Shown here piece by piece: positions 17,943 to 26,587 of a stretch of DNA of 64,000 nt (the first letter of the stretch is position 1; every line of letters begins with the position of its first letter). A model generated the notes under the pieces. That model was not told the origin of the DNA and searched no databases. It saw only the letters and a program-made list of their open reading frames with translations. The stretch comes from Amycolatopsis balhimycina FH 1894 (GTDB lineage: Bacteria > Actinomycetota > Actinomycetes > Mycobacteriales > Pseudonocardiaceae). The position numbers and the translations under genes are program-made. The stretch covers positions 8,524,698 through 8,588,697 of the forward strand of contig NZ_KB913037.1 in NCBI RefSeq assembly GCF_000384295.1, in the 5' to 3' direction.

Positions 17943-18793
17943 CCGCGATCTACCGGTCGGCGGCCGGGGCGGCCGCGGTCCGCGAACGCTACGACACGCT
18001 GCTGGACCGCTGGCCCGTGCCGTCCACGCGGCGCACGCTGGAAACCCGGCTCGGAGGCACCTTCGCGGTGGTGTCCGGGCCGGTGGACGCGCCGCCGGTC
18101 GTCGCGCTGCAGGGTTCCGGCGGCACCGCCGCGCACTGGCTGCCGGACATCGCCACGCTCGCCGGGCGGCTGCGGGTGTCCGCCGTCGACGCGCCCGGCG
18201 AACCGGGCCGGACCGTCGAGGCGCGGCCGCCGCTCGGGTCGCCGGCCTACGCCGAGTGGCTCGACGACGTCCTCGACGCGCTCGAACTGCCCCGCGCGGC
18301 TTTCCTCGGCACCTCGCTGGGTGGCTGGTGGGCGCTGGACTACGCACTCCGCCGGCCCGAGCGGGTCGCCGCGCTGGCGCTGGTCAACCCGTCCGGGATC
18401 GGCCGGCGCCGGACCGCGCCGCTGGTCAAGTTCGCCGTCTACAGCCTCTTCGGCGGCTGGGGACGGCGCCGGTCGCTGGCCATGGTCGCCCACGGCAGCC
18501 CGGCCGACCCGGGGCGCCGCGCGGTCGGCGAGTTCACCCTGGCGACGTTCGAGCACTTCAAGCCGCGGCTGGAGGCGATCCCGGGGTTCCCGGTCGAGCG
18601 CCTGCACGAACTGGTGATGCCGGTGCAGGCCCACTTCGGCGCCCGGGACGTCCTCCTCGACCAGCGCGACGCGGCGGCGAAACTGCGTGCGGCGCTCCCG
18701 GACGCCGACGTCCGGCTGGCCGGCGACGCCGGGCACTTCCTCCCCGGCTGGGCCGAGGACGTCACCGCGTTCCTGAACGGAGTCCGCGCATGA
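17939..18793 (+). CDS. Alpha/beta hydrolase
   Basis: A 284-residue alpha/beta hydrolase. The nucleophile Ser lies in FLGTSLGGWWALDYA; the acid is probably the Asp in HFGARDVLL and the His is in GDAGHFLPGW. A Gly-rich QGSGG turn before strand 4 would form the oxyanion hole. The GTG start at 17939 overlaps the HTH stop by four bases. The middle gene of a small regulated operon, its substrate cannot be told; an esterase or lactonase role is usual for such orphans. Confidence 0.85.
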   Translation: MTAIYRSAAGAAAVRERYDTLLDRWPVPSTRRTLETRLGGTFAVVSGPVDAPPVVALQGSGGTAAHWLPDIATLAGRLRVSAVDAPGEPGRTVEARPPLGSPAYAEWLDDVLDALELPRAAFLGTSLGGWWALDYALRRPERVAALALVNPSGIGRRRTAPLVKFAVYSLFGGWGRRRSLAMVAHGSPADPGRRAVGEFTLATFEHFKPRLEAIPGFPVERLHELVMPVQAHFGARDVLLDQRDAAAKLRAALPDADVRLAGDAGHFLPGWAEDVTAFLNGVRA

Positions 18794-19152
18794 TCGACGT
18801 CCGCCACGGCGTGCCGGTGTGGCACGCGCCGTCACAAGGTCCGGAGCTGGCCACCGAGCAGGACGCCGTCGACCTGGTCGGGGCCACCTACGGGCTCGGC
18901 GCCGACGTCATCGTCGTGCCGGTCGAGCGGTTCCCGGCCCGGTTCTTCGACCTGCGCACCAAGCTCGTCGGGCACTTCTTCTCGAAGATCGTCCAGTACG
19001 GCTTCCGGCTGGTCGTGCTCGGCGACGTCCGGCGGCACGTCGAGGCGAGCGCCGTGTTCCGCGACGTCGTGCGGGAGTCGAACCGCGGCAAGGACGTCTG
19101 GTTCGTGGCCGACCTCGCCGAGCTCGACACCCGGCTGGCCGCGGGCCGCTGA
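18790..19152 (+). CDS. DUF4180 protein
   Basis: A 120-residue protein matching the DUF4180 pattern: an early acidic helix (EQDAVDLVGATYGLGAD), FFDLRTKLVGHFFSKIVQYG in the centre, VVLGDVRRH, and ESNRGKDVWFVADLAEL near the end. The family has no defined activity; it is often encoded next to small transcriptional regulators, as here. The ATG overlaps the hydrolase stop by four bases and it closes the operon. Confidence 0.8.
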   Translation: MIDVRHGVPVWHAPSQGPELATEQDAVDLVGATYGLGADVIVVPVERFPARFFDLRTKLVGHFFSKIVQYGFRLVVLGDVRRHVEASAVFRDVVRESNRGKDVWFVADLAELDTRLAAGR

Positions 19153-19209
19153 GCCGCGCGGCGGAACCTCGCGCGGGGTGGGCAACCCCGGTTCGCGCGG
19201 GACGTCCCC

Positions 19210-20301
19210 GTGATCATGAGAGCAGCGCTGCTGGTGTCCGTCCTCGCCCTCCTCGCCGCGTTCGCGTCGCCCGCGACGGCGGAAACCGCGGTCCCGCCGG
19301 GCTTCCAGCCCGCGTCGACGAGCTGGACCGGCCCGGACACCGGTTACGTCCTGGGCTACTCGCCGTGTGCGAAGTCGTGGTGCCCGGCGCTGCTGGGCAC
19401 CACCGACGCCGGACGGCACTGGCGGCGGCTGGGCGCGCCGCCGATGTCGCTGCCGGACAACCACAACCACGTCGCGCTGAGGGCCTTCGGCGACCGCGTC
19501 GCGTACGTCAGTGACGGCGTCCACGTGCGCACGACCCGCGACGGCGGCGCGACCTGGCAGCCGGTCACCCTGGCCGGGGCGCGGGAGCCGTACTACCTCT
19601 CGAAGATCGCCGAAACCGGCGGCCGCGTCTTCGCCGTGCTGACCACCTACGGCGAGGGCCGCGGCTCGACCCGGCTGTACTCGGGGACCGCCGGCTCGCC
19701 GGCGCTGGTCCCGGTGCCCGGGTTCGCGGTCACCGGCGGCCTCACCTACGGCGACCTGGCTGTCGGCGGCGGCCTGCAGGTCGCGCTCGGCGCGGACTAC
19801 GGCACCGAGAAGTACTGGACCTCCCGCGACGGTGTCCGGTTCACGCCGACCGATCCGCCGTGCCCCGGGGGAACGGTCGCGTCGCTCGCCGGGGTCCGGG
19901 AACGGCAGGTCGTGGCGCTGTGCAGCAGCAGTCCCGGCTCGCCGCAGCCCGGTTCGACCGAGCGGGAGCTGCGGCACGCGCCGCGGCTCGGCGGGGTGTT
20001 CGGCGGGAGTGACGCGGCGCCGTTCGCCGGCATCAACCAGGGTTTCGACGCGGCCTCGCCGGCGTCCGCGACGGTCGCGGCCGTGGGCGGCGGCGTCGGC
20101 TTCCTGCACCACACCGCCGACGGCGGGCGCACCTGGACGACGACCGAGCTGCCCGAACGCGGCTTCGCGCTGACCGATCTCGGCTTCCCCGGCGCCGGCA
20201 CCGGAGTGGTCGTCGACGGCCAGCCGGACGCCTATGGCGGCTCCGCCGTGTACCGGACCACGAACGGGGGACGTAGCTGGCAGGAACTCCGGTTTGGGTA
20301 G
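19210..20301 (+). CDS. Secreted BNR/sialidase-like beta-propeller protein
   Basis: A 363-residue exported protein. The signal peptide (AALLVSVLALLAAF...ATA) is followed by BNR-type repeats with Asp-box-like motifs such as TTDAGRHWRR, TTRDGGATWQP, TADGGRTWTT and TTNGGRSWQEL, the usual mark of sialidase-fold propellers. Sialidase catalytic arginines and Tyr-Glu pair are not clear, so it may only bind glycans or cell-wall polymers. Start could be GTG 19210 (better spaced from GGGAC) or ATG 19216. Monocistronic. Confidence 0.75.
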   Translation: MIMRAALLVSVLALLAAFASPATAETAVPPGFQPASTSWTGPDTGYVLGYSPCAKSWCPALLGTTDAGRHWRRLGAPPMSLPDNHNHVALRAFGDRVAYVSDGVHVRTTRDGGATWQPVTLAGAREPYYLSKIAETGGRVFAVLTTYGEGRGSTRLYSGTAGSPALVPVPGFAVTGGLTYGDLAVGGGLQVALGADYGTEKYWTSRDGVRFTPTDPPCPGGTVASLAGVRERQVVALCSSSPGSPQPGSTERELRHAPRLGGVFGGSDAAPFAGINQGFDAASPASATVAAVGGGVGFLHHTADGGRTWTTTELPERGFALTDLGFPGAGTGVVVDGQPDAYGGSAVYRTTNGGRSWQELRFG

Positions 20302-20330
20302 TAATCCCTGGCAGGCAAGGCCCTTGCGCC

Positions 20331-20349
20331 CGGTTCACTTGATGAACCG
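20331..20349. promoter_or_regulatory. Inverted repeat CGGTTCA-n5-TGAACCG
   Basis: A perfect 7-bp inverted repeat with a five-base centre lies in the 141-bp gap between the BNR protein and the DUF574 methyltransferase. It could be an operator of the methyltransferase or a weak terminator of the upstream gene. Confidence 0.3.
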
Positions 20350-20442
20350 CATGTCGTAGTCTGAGCACTGTCCGTTGCCGGACACGGTGAGCGAACCCGG
20401 GCAGGGGTGTCGTCCGCCACGCGCAGAGTGGGAGAACAGCCG

Positions 20443-21282
20443 ATGACGCCTGGCGACCTGCGGTCCGGAACCGAAGGGGGCGCGGCCTCCCTCGATTTCA
20501 GCAAGGCGAGCCTGGCCAGGTTGTCCGACGCGCTCCTCGGCGGGCACGACCACTACGAGGTCGACCGCGAAGCGATGCGGCGGCTGCTGGCCATCGCGCC
20601 GGGTGCCCGCGCGATGGCGAAGGAACACCGCGACTGGCTGGTGCGCGCGGTGCGGTTCCTCGCCGGCAAACGCGGCATCGACCAGTTCCTCGACCTCGGG
20701 TCCGGCATGCCGACCGCGGAAAACACCCACGAAGTGGCGCAGCGGTACAACCCGGACGCGCAGGTCGTGTACGTCGACAACGACCCGGTCGTGCAGGTGC
20801 ACGGCCGGGCACTGCTCGAAGAGAACTACCTGACCCACGTGACGGGCGCCGACCTGACGCGGCCGGCCGAGACCCTGGCCGACGAGGTCGTCACGGAGTA
20901 CCTCGACTTCAGCCGGCCGGTGGCGCTGATCCTGACGTCGATCGTCCACCACATCGACGACTTCGAGCGGGCGAAGAGGATCGTCGCGGCGTACGTCGAC
21001 GCGCTCGCGCCCGGGTCGTTCCTGCTGCTCACCCACCACTTCGACCCGGAAGAGGACTCCCCGCGCCAGGAGCTGGCGCGGTTGCTGGAGACCAGTTTCC
21101 AGGGCACCGGGCTGGGCAGCGTCCACCGCACGCGGGAGCAGATCGCGGCGTTCTTCGAAGGCACCGAACTCCTCCGGCCGGGCCTGGTCTACCTGCACGA
21201 ATGGTGGCCCGACGGCCCCCGCCTGCACCCCCTGAGCGAGCTGAACTTCCTCACCCTGGGCGGAGTCGCCCGCAAGCCGTGA
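20443..21282 (+). CDS. DUF574-type SAM-dependent methyltransferase
   Basis: A 279-residue protein of the actinobacterial S-adenosyl methyltransferase family formerly called DUF574. It opens with the family hallmark ARLSDALLGGHDHYEVDRE and contains motif I as FLDLGSGMPTAENTHE, the acidic VVYVDNDPVVQVHGRALL, and SIVHHIDDF. GGGAG precedes ATG 20443; an earlier in-frame start at 20407 has no good site. Members are numerous in actinomycete genomes and usually have no known acceptor substrate. It stands alone and is followed by a palindromic terminator-like repeat. Confidence 0.88.
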   Translation: MTPGDLRSGTEGGAASLDFSKASLARLSDALLGGHDHYEVDREAMRRLLAIAPGARAMAKEHRDWLVRAVRFLAGKRGIDQFLDLGSGMPTAENTHEVAQRYNPDAQVVYVDNDPVVQVHGRALLEENYLTHVTGADLTRPAETLADEVVTEYLDFSRPVALILTSIVHHIDDFERAKRIVAAYVDALAPGSFLLLTHHFDPEEDSPRQELARLLETSFQGTGLGSVHRTREQIAAFFEGTELLRPGLVYLHEWWPDGPRLHPLSELNFLTLGGVARKP

Positions 21283-21289
21283 CCCAAAG

Positions 21290-21340
21290 CCGTGAATGGC
21301 ACATTGAGGGACTCTAAGTCCCTCAATGTGCCATTCACGG
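21290..21340. repeat. 51-nt palindrome, family A
   Basis: Perfect 23-nt arms (21290-21312 and 21318-21340) around TCTAA. It lies between the convergent stops of the methyltransferase and the aldo/keto reductase and probably ends both transcripts. Near-identical copies are at 29155 and 38230. Confidence 0.85.
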
Positions 21341-21355
21341 ACTTGCGGCGGTGGG

Positions 21356-22189
21356 TCAGGCGGCGTTGAAGGTGTCCGGGTCCGGACCGGTGCGCTCGCC
21401 GCGGTCCAGCGGCGTCAGCGACTCCAGCTCCTCCTCCGCGAGGGTGAACCCGAACAGGTCGAAGTTCTCCTCGATCCGGGACGGCGTCACCGACTTGGGG
21501 ATCACGACGTTGCCGAGCTGCAGGTGCCAGCGCAGCACGATCTGCGCGGGTGTGCGGCCGTGCTTCACCGCGAGGTCCGCGATCACCGGGTCGCCGAGCA
21601 GGCTGCCGCCCTTGGCGAGCGGGCTCCACGCCTCCGTCGCGATGCCGTGCTTCGCGTCGAACTCGCGGAGTTCCGGTTGCTGCAGGTACGGGTGCAGTTC
21701 GACCTGGTTGACCGCCGGGGCGACCTCGGCCGCGTCCAGCAGGCGCTCGAGGTGCGCGGGCTGGAAGTTGGACACGCCGATCGCGCGGACCCGGCCGTCG
21801 GCGTAAAGCTTCTCGAACGCCTTCCAGGTGTCGAGGAACTTGTCGCGCTTCGGCGTCGGCCAGTGGATCAGGTAGAGGTCCAGCTGCTCCAGGCCGAGCT
21901 TGGTCATGCTCGTGTCGAACGCCTTGAGCGTCGAGTCGTAGCCCTGGGCGGAGTTCCACAGCTTGGTGGTGACGAACAGCTCGTCACGGGCGACGCCGGA
22001 CTCGGCGATGGCCTGGCCGACGCCCTTCTCGTTGCCGTAGACGGCGGCGGTGTCGATGCTGCGGTAGCCCCCTTCGAGGGCGGCTTTCACGGCGGTGGCG
22101 GTCTCGTCGTCCGGGACCTGGAACACGCCGTAGCCGAGTTGCGGCATCCGCACGCCGTTGTTCAGTTCGATGACGGGCACGCTGGTCAC
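21356..22189 (-). CDS. Aldo/keto reductase
   Basis: A 277-residue NADPH-dependent reductase of the AKR5-like bacterial group. The tetrad is visible: Asp in SIDTAAVYG, Tyr four residues later, Lys in TTKLWN and His in LIHWPTP. The C-terminal cofactor loop is VVIPKSVTPSRIEENFDLF. GAAAGGA lies upstream of GTG 22189, which is preferred to the farther ATG at 22216. Typical substrates are small aldehydes, ketones and keto-esters. Divergent from the ebo-like operon, with a 256-bp gap that holds no other gene. Confidence 0.92.
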   Translation of the reverse strand: MTSVPVIELNNGVRMPQLGYGVFQVPDDETATAVKAALEGGYRSIDTAAVYGNEKGVGQAIAESGVARDELFVTTKLWNSAQGYDSTLKAFDTSMTKLGLEQLDLYLIHWPTPKRDKFLDTWKAFEKLYADGRVRAIGVSNFQPAHLERLLDAAEVAPAVNQVELHPYLQQPELREFDAKHGIATEAWSPLAKGGSLLGDPVIADLAVKHGRTPAQIVLRWHLQLGNVVIPKSVTPSRIEENFDLFGFTLAEEELESLTPLDRGERTGPDPDTFNAA

Positions 22190-22445
22190 AAGGGTTCCTT
22201 TCGGTGGGTGGTGCATCGGGCGAGTACCCGTTCCTCGGACACGAAACTAGAGTCCTCCGCCGGGTGGCGCACCGCGCACCCTCCGTTCGGTGGAGGCCGG
22301 GTGGAAACACTCGATCGTGCCCAGCGATGTAGTCCTGGTGGGCACCTGCACGCCGCTGTCGTCCGCGGCCGCGCCGCAGGGTCCGGAACCGCGTCAGGCC
22401 GGGGGCGGCCGACGCGGCTGAACTGCGGGACTAGTGGAGGAAATG

Positions 22446-23555
22446 ATGGGGAAGATCGGTGTCTGGCTGGTCGGCGCCCGCGGGTCGGTGGCCACGACGG
22501 CCATCGCCGGGGCCGCCGCCATGCGTGCGGGACTGGCCGCGCGCACGGGGTGCGTGACCGAGCTGCCGGACTTCGCCGGGGCTGACCTGCCCGGCCTGGA
22601 AGATCTGGTCTTCGGGGGGCACGACGTGGTGGACACGCCGCTGCTCAAGCGGGCCGAGCAACTGGCCGCGGCCGGCGTGCTGCCGTCGACGCTGCCCGGC
22701 GCGGTGGCGGGCGAGCTGGACGCGGCCGAGGCCCGGCTGCGTCCGGCGCCTGCCGGGGGCGGCCGGGCGGCGATCGACCGGATCGTCGCGGACCTGACCG
22801 CCTTCCGGGCGGGGCTCGACCACGTTGTCGTCGTCAACGTCTCCTCCACCGAGCCGCCGTGCGCGCCGCACCCGGCGCACGAGTCCCTCGCCGCGCTGGA
22901 GGATGCGCTGGACACCTTGCCGCCGAGCGCGCTGTACGCCTACGCCGCGTTCCGCGCGGGTTGTGGCTTTGTCGACTTCACGCCCTCGACCGGTGCGCGG
23001 CTGCCCGCGCTCGACGAGCTGGCCCGCACCGCGGGGCTGCCGTACGCGGGCCGGGACGGCAAGACCGGCGAGACGCTGCTGCGGTCGGTGCTCGCGCCGA
23101 TGTTCGCCCAGCGGGGGCTGAACGTCCTGTCCTGGTCCGGCACGAACCTGCTCGGCGGCGGCGACGGCGCGACGCTGGCCGACCCCGGCGCGGCGTCGAG
23201 CAAGAACGCCTCCAAGCAGCAGGTGCTTTCGCAGAACCTCGGGCGTGAGGTCGACGGCGACGTGCACATCGACTACGTGCCCGCCCTCGGCGACTGGAAG
23301 ACCGCCTGGGACCACGTGCTGTTCGAGGGCTTCCTCGGCACGCGGATGACGCTCCAGCTGACCTGGCAGGGCTGCGACTCCGCGCTCGCCGCGCCGCTGG
23401 TGCTCGACCTCGCCCGGCTGACCGGCAAGGCCTGCCGCGACGGCGTCGCCGGTCCGGTGGCCGAGTTCGGGTTCTTCTTCAAGGACCCCGCCGGCGACGG
23501 GCCACACGACCTCGCGTCGCAGTACGCGGCCCTGCGTGAGTGGGCGCACCGGTGA
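22446..23555 (+). CDS. Inositol-3-phosphate synthase-like cyclase (ebo-type operon)
   Basis: A 369-residue myo-inositol-phosphate-synthase-family protein, first gene of an ebo-like operon. The NAD site is GVWLVGARGSVATT; further hallmarks are NVSSTEPP, FTPSTGARLPALDELA, the GRDGKTGETLLRSVLAPMF loop with the active-site Lys, and SWSGTNLLGGGDGATL. The enzyme class turns glucose-6-phosphate into a cyclitol phosphate. GGAGGA fits ATG 22446 better than ATG 22443. Classical ebo clusters have a dehydroquinate-synthase-like cyclase (EboD) instead, so this looks like a non-homologous stand-in that also makes a cyclitol. It is unlikely to be the housekeeping Ino1, given its operon. Confidence 0.88.
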   Translation: MGKIGVWLVGARGSVATTAIAGAAAMRAGLAARTGCVTELPDFAGADLPGLEDLVFGGHDVVDTPLLKRAEQLAAAGVLPSTLPGAVAGELDAAEARLRPAPAGGGRAAIDRIVADLTAFRAGLDHVVVVNVSSTEPPCAPHPAHESLAALEDALDTLPPSALYAYAAFRAGCGFVDFTPSTGARLPALDELARTAGLPYAGRDGKTGETLLRSVLAPMFAQRGLNVLSWSGTNLLGGGDGATLADPGAASSKNASKQQVLSQNLGREVDGDVHIDYVPALGDWKTAWDHVLFEGFLGTRMTLQLTWQGCDSALAAPLVLDLARLTGKACRDGVAGPVAEFGFFFKDPAGDGPHDLASQYAALREWAHR

Positions 23556-24379
23556 AGGCGCTCGTCGAACTCGTCCGCGCGCCCGCCGCGCTGACCGTGC
23601 CCGGCGACGCCGTCGCCGGGGCCGCCGCCTCGGGCTGGCCGTTCGGCCGCCGCACCCTGGCCCTGACCGGCGCGTCCGTCTGCATCTACTGGGCAGGCAT
23701 GGCACTCAACGACTACGCCGACCGCCACCTCGACGCGATCGAACGGCCGGAGCGGCCGATCCCGTCGGGCCGGGTCAAGCCGGCGACCGCGCTCGGTGTC
23801 GCCACCGGGCTCACCGCGGGCGGGCTGGGCATCGCCGCGGCCGCCGGGGGACGGCGGGCGCTGCGCGTCGCCCTGCCCCTGGCCGCGACCGTCTGGGCGT
23901 ACGACTTCGTGCTCAAGGAGACCGTGTTCGGGCCGGCCGCGATGGCCGCGGCGCGGACCCTCGACGTCCTGCTCGGGGCGGGCGGTGCTCGGGCGGCGGT
24001 GCCGGCGGCCCTGACCGTCGGGGCGCACACCTACGCCGTGACAACGCTGTCACGGTCCGAAGTGGACGGTGCGAAGCCGTCGCTGCCCGCGGCGACCCTG
24101 GCCGCGACGGCCGGCGTCGGCGTCGCCGCCGGCCGGGGCGGCCTGCTGTCCTCGGCGTTGCTCGGGACGTACGCCGTGACCACCGGCGGGGCGCAGTACG
24201 ACGCCGTCCGCGACCCCGCCGCGCCGAAGATCCGCCGTGCGGTGGGCGCCGGCATCCACGGCATGATCCCGTTGCAGGCCGGGCTGATCGCGCGGACCGG
24301 CGCGTGGCGCTCGGCGCTGGCCGTGGCCGCCGCGTTCCCCATCGCGCGGGCGCTGAGCCGGAAGGTGTCGCCGACATGA
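23552..24379 (+). CDS. eboC: UbiA-type prenyltransferase (EboC-like)
   Basis: A 275-residue polytopic membrane protein of the UbiA superfamily. The first Asp-rich motif NDYADRHLD (about residue 55) binds the prenyl diphosphate through magnesium; a second acidic stretch, YDAVRDPAAPK, lies near residue 215. Its spans alternate with GARAAVPAALTVGAHTYAVT-like segments. It matches the actinobacterial SCO3242-type prenyltransferases and EboC. The GTG start overlaps the cyclase stop by four bases. Likely role: attach an isoprenoid tail to the cyclitol, or otherwise to the metabolite handled by this cluster, at the inner membrane. Confidence 0.85.
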   Translation: MKALVELVRAPAALTVPGDAVAGAAASGWPFGRRTLALTGASVCIYWAGMALNDYADRHLDAIERPERPIPSGRVKPATALGVATGLTAGGLGIAAAAGGRRALRVALPLAATVWAYDFVLKETVFGPAAMAAARTLDVLLGAGGARAAVPAALTVGAHTYAVTTLSRSEVDGAKPSLPAATLAATAGVGVAAGRGGLLSSALLGTYAVTTGGAQYDAVRDPAAPKIRRAVGAGIHGMIPLQAGLIARTGAWRSALAVAAAFPIARALSRKVSPT

Positions 24380-25197
24380 GGTTCGGATACGGCACCAACG
24401 GCTTCGCCAACCACCGCCTCGGTGACGCGTTGCGCGTCCTCGCCGACCTGGGCTACGACGGCGTCGCCCTGACGCTGGACCACCAGCACCTCGACCCGTT
24501 CGCGCCGGACCTCGCCCGCCGCGTCGCGGCACTGGCCGGGGAACTGGACCGGCTGGGCCTCGCCGTCGTGATCGAGACGGGCGCGCGGTTCCTGCTGGAC
24601 CCGTGGCGCAAGCACTCGCCGACGTTCCTCGACCCCGGCCGCGTGCGCCGGATCGAGTTCCTCACCCGGGCGGTCGAGATCGCCGCCGATCTCGGGGCGG
24701 AGGCGGTGTCATTCTGGAGCGGCAACAGACCCGGTGATCTGTCCACAGAGGACGCGTGGGATCACCTGGTCGCCGGCTGCGCGGACGTGCTCGAGGCGGC
24801 CGACGAGCACGACGTCAAGCTGGGCTTCGAGCCCGAACCGGGCATGCTCGTCGAAGACCTCGACGGCTACTTCGAGCTGGCGCGCCGGCTCGGTGACCCG
24901 GAGCGGTTCGGGCTGACGCTGGACATCGGGCACTGCCGGTGCAACGAGTCGGCGTCCGTGCCCGACTGCGTCCGGCGGGCCCTGCCGCGGCTGGTGAACG
25001 TCCAGATCGACGACATGCGCCGTGGCACGCACGAGCACCTCGAATTCGGCGCCGGAGAAATCGAATTCCCGCCGGTGCTGGCGGCTCTGGCGCCCTACAC
25101 CGGGCTGGTCGCGGTGGAACTGCCCCGGGACAGCCACGCGGCCCCGCGGATCGCCCGCGAGTCGCTGGAATTCCTGCGCAAGGCGGTGATCGCGTGA
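24376..25197 (+). CDS. Xylose-isomerase-like TIM-barrel protein
   Basis: A 273-residue sugar phosphate isomerase/epimerase-type barrel. Metal-binding residues are suggested by Glu in KLGFEPEPGML, Asp-His in LTLDIGHCRCNES, Gln/Asp-rich VNVQIDDM with HEHLEFGAGEIEF, and the C-terminal VAVELPRDSH. The ATG overlaps the prenyltransferase stop by four bases. In this operon it probably isomerises or epimerises the cyclitol or a sugar-like intermediate. The exact reaction is unknown. Confidence 0.82.
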   Translation: MRFGYGTNGFANHRLGDALRVLADLGYDGVALTLDHQHLDPFAPDLARRVAALAGELDRLGLAVVIETGARFLLDPWRKHSPTFLDPGRVRRIEFLTRAVEIAADLGAEAVSFWSGNRPGDLSTEDAWDHLVAGCADVLEAADEHDVKLGFEPEPGMLVEDLDGYFELARRLGDPERFGLTLDIGHCRCNESASVPDCVRRALPRLVNVQIDDMRRGTHEHLEFGAGEIEFPPVLAALAPYTGLVAVELPRDSHAAPRIARESLEFLRKAVIA

Positions 25198-25736
25198 ACG
25201 GCTGGCTGGAAAAGGCACTGCGCGACGCCGCCGCCGACGCGACGGCGTTGCGCACGCTGTTCCCGGCCGTCGGCCGCCGCTGCGGCCGCGGTCCGTCGGA
25301 CGTCCCGGGCCGGACGGTCGACGACGTGGCCCGCGTCCGCCTGCTCGAAGCCGCGCCGGGCGCGGCCGCGGAAATGCCCGATCTCTACCGCTACGGCGAC
25401 GCCGCGGAGAAGCGCGCAGTCCTCTACGGACTGTCTGCTGTGGACGTCGGAGACACCGGAATCGAGCTGGTCGCGGACGCCTTGCGGACCAACGACACCC
25501 GGCTCGTCACCGCGGCGATGGGCGAGTACGCCGCCACGCACCTCGACGACGCCGCGTACCGCCACGGCGTCCTCAAGTGCGTCTTCATGGGCATCCCGCT
25601 GGCCCGCGTGGCCGGGCTCGACCGCCGGGCCGACGACGAGCTGCGGCGGATGCTGCGGTCGTTCGCCGCCGAGCGCACCGCCGCGGGCCGCGAAGTGCCC
25701 GCCGACCTCCTCCCGCTGGCAGAACAGGACTCCTGA
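25194..25736 (+). CDS. eboA: EboA-domain protein
   Basis: A 180-residue, largely helical protein of the EboA family. It has no recognisable catalytic motif; conserved-looking segments are AEMPDLYRYGDAAEKRAVLY, EYAATHLDDAAYRHGVLKC and FMGIPLARVAGLDRRADDEL, the last typical of EboA. GTG 25194 overlaps the upstream stop by four bases. Published work on the cyanobacterial cluster links EboA to export of a scytonemin precursor to the periplasm. Here it marks the operon as an ebo relative. Confidence 0.85.
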   Translation: MNGWLEKALRDAAADATALRTLFPAVGRRCGRGPSDVPGRTVDDVARVRLLEAAPGAAAEMPDLYRYGDAAEKRAVLYGLSAVDVGDTGIELVADALRTNDTRLVTAAMGEYAATHLDDAAYRHGVLKCVFMGIPLARVAGLDRRADDELRRMLRSFAAERTAAGREVPADLLPLAEQDS

Positions 25737-26587
25737 TGCGCATCTTCGATCCCCACATCCACATGAGCTCCCGCACCACCGACGACTACGCGGCGATGCA
25801 CGCCGCCGGGGTCCGTGCGCTCGTCGAGCCGGCGTTCTGGCTGGGCCAGCCCCGCACGAGCGTCGGCAGCTTCACCGACTACTTCGACGCCCTGGTCGGC
25901 TGGGAGCCGTTCCGCGCGAGCCAGTTCGGCATCGCCCACCACTGCACGATCGCGCTCAACCCCAAGGAGGCCAACGACCCGCGCTGCTTCCCGGTCCTCG
26001 AGCTCCTGCCGCGTTACCTGGAGAAGGACGGCGTGGTCGCGGTCGGCGAGATCGGCTACGACTCGATGACGGCGGAAGAGGACAAGGCGTTCGCCGCGCA
26101 GCTCGCCCTGGCGATCGACCACGACCTGCCCGCGCTGGTGCACACCCCGCACCGCGACAAGGCCGCGGGGACCGAGCGCAGCATCGCCGTCGTCCGCGAG
26201 TCGGGGATCGCGCCGGAGCGCGTGGTGCTCGACCACCTCAACGAAGTGACCGTGCGCATGGTCAAGGAGTCCGGCTGCTGGCTGGGGTTCTCCATCTACC
26301 CGGACACGAAGATGGACGAAGACCGGATGGTCGCGATCCTGCGTGAATACGGCCCGGAGCGGGTGCTGGTGAACTCGGCGGCCGACTGGGGCAAGAGCGA
26401 CCCGCTCAAGACCCGCAAGACTGGCGACGCGATGCTCGCCGCCGGGTTCACCGAGGACGACGTCGACCGGGTGCTGTGGCGCAACCCCGTCGAGTTCTAC
26501 GGCCAGAGCGGGCGGCTCTCGCTGGAATCGGGCTCCGCGCCCGCCGAGTTCGCGGGCAACTCGATCCTGCGAGGGGCGCGCAAGTGA
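25736..26587 (+). CDS. eboB: TatD-family metal-dependent hydrolase (EboB)
   Basis: A 283-residue amidohydrolase-fold protein of the TatD type. Metal ligands are DPHIH (residues 5-9), Glu in VAVGEIGYDS, His in PALVHTPHRD, His in VVLDHLNEV, and the Asp in VNSAADWGKSD. It is typical for EboB. The ATG shares one base with the eboA stop (TGATG). It may hydrolyse a phosphoester or amide in the pathway; nuclease activity of true TatD is not implied. Confidence 0.88.
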   Translation: MRIFDPHIHMSSRTTDDYAAMHAAGVRALVEPAFWLGQPRTSVGSFTDYFDALVGWEPFRASQFGIAHHCTIALNPKEANDPRCFPVLELLPRYLEKDGVVAVGEIGYDSMTAEEDKAFAAQLALAIDHDLPALVHTPHRDKAAGTERSIAVVRESGIAPERVVLDHLNEVTVRMVKESGCWLGFSIYPDTKMDEDRMVAILREYGPERVLVNSAADWGKSDPLKTRKTGDAMLAAGFTEDDVDRVLWRNPVEFYGQSGRLSLESGSAPAEFAGNSILRGARK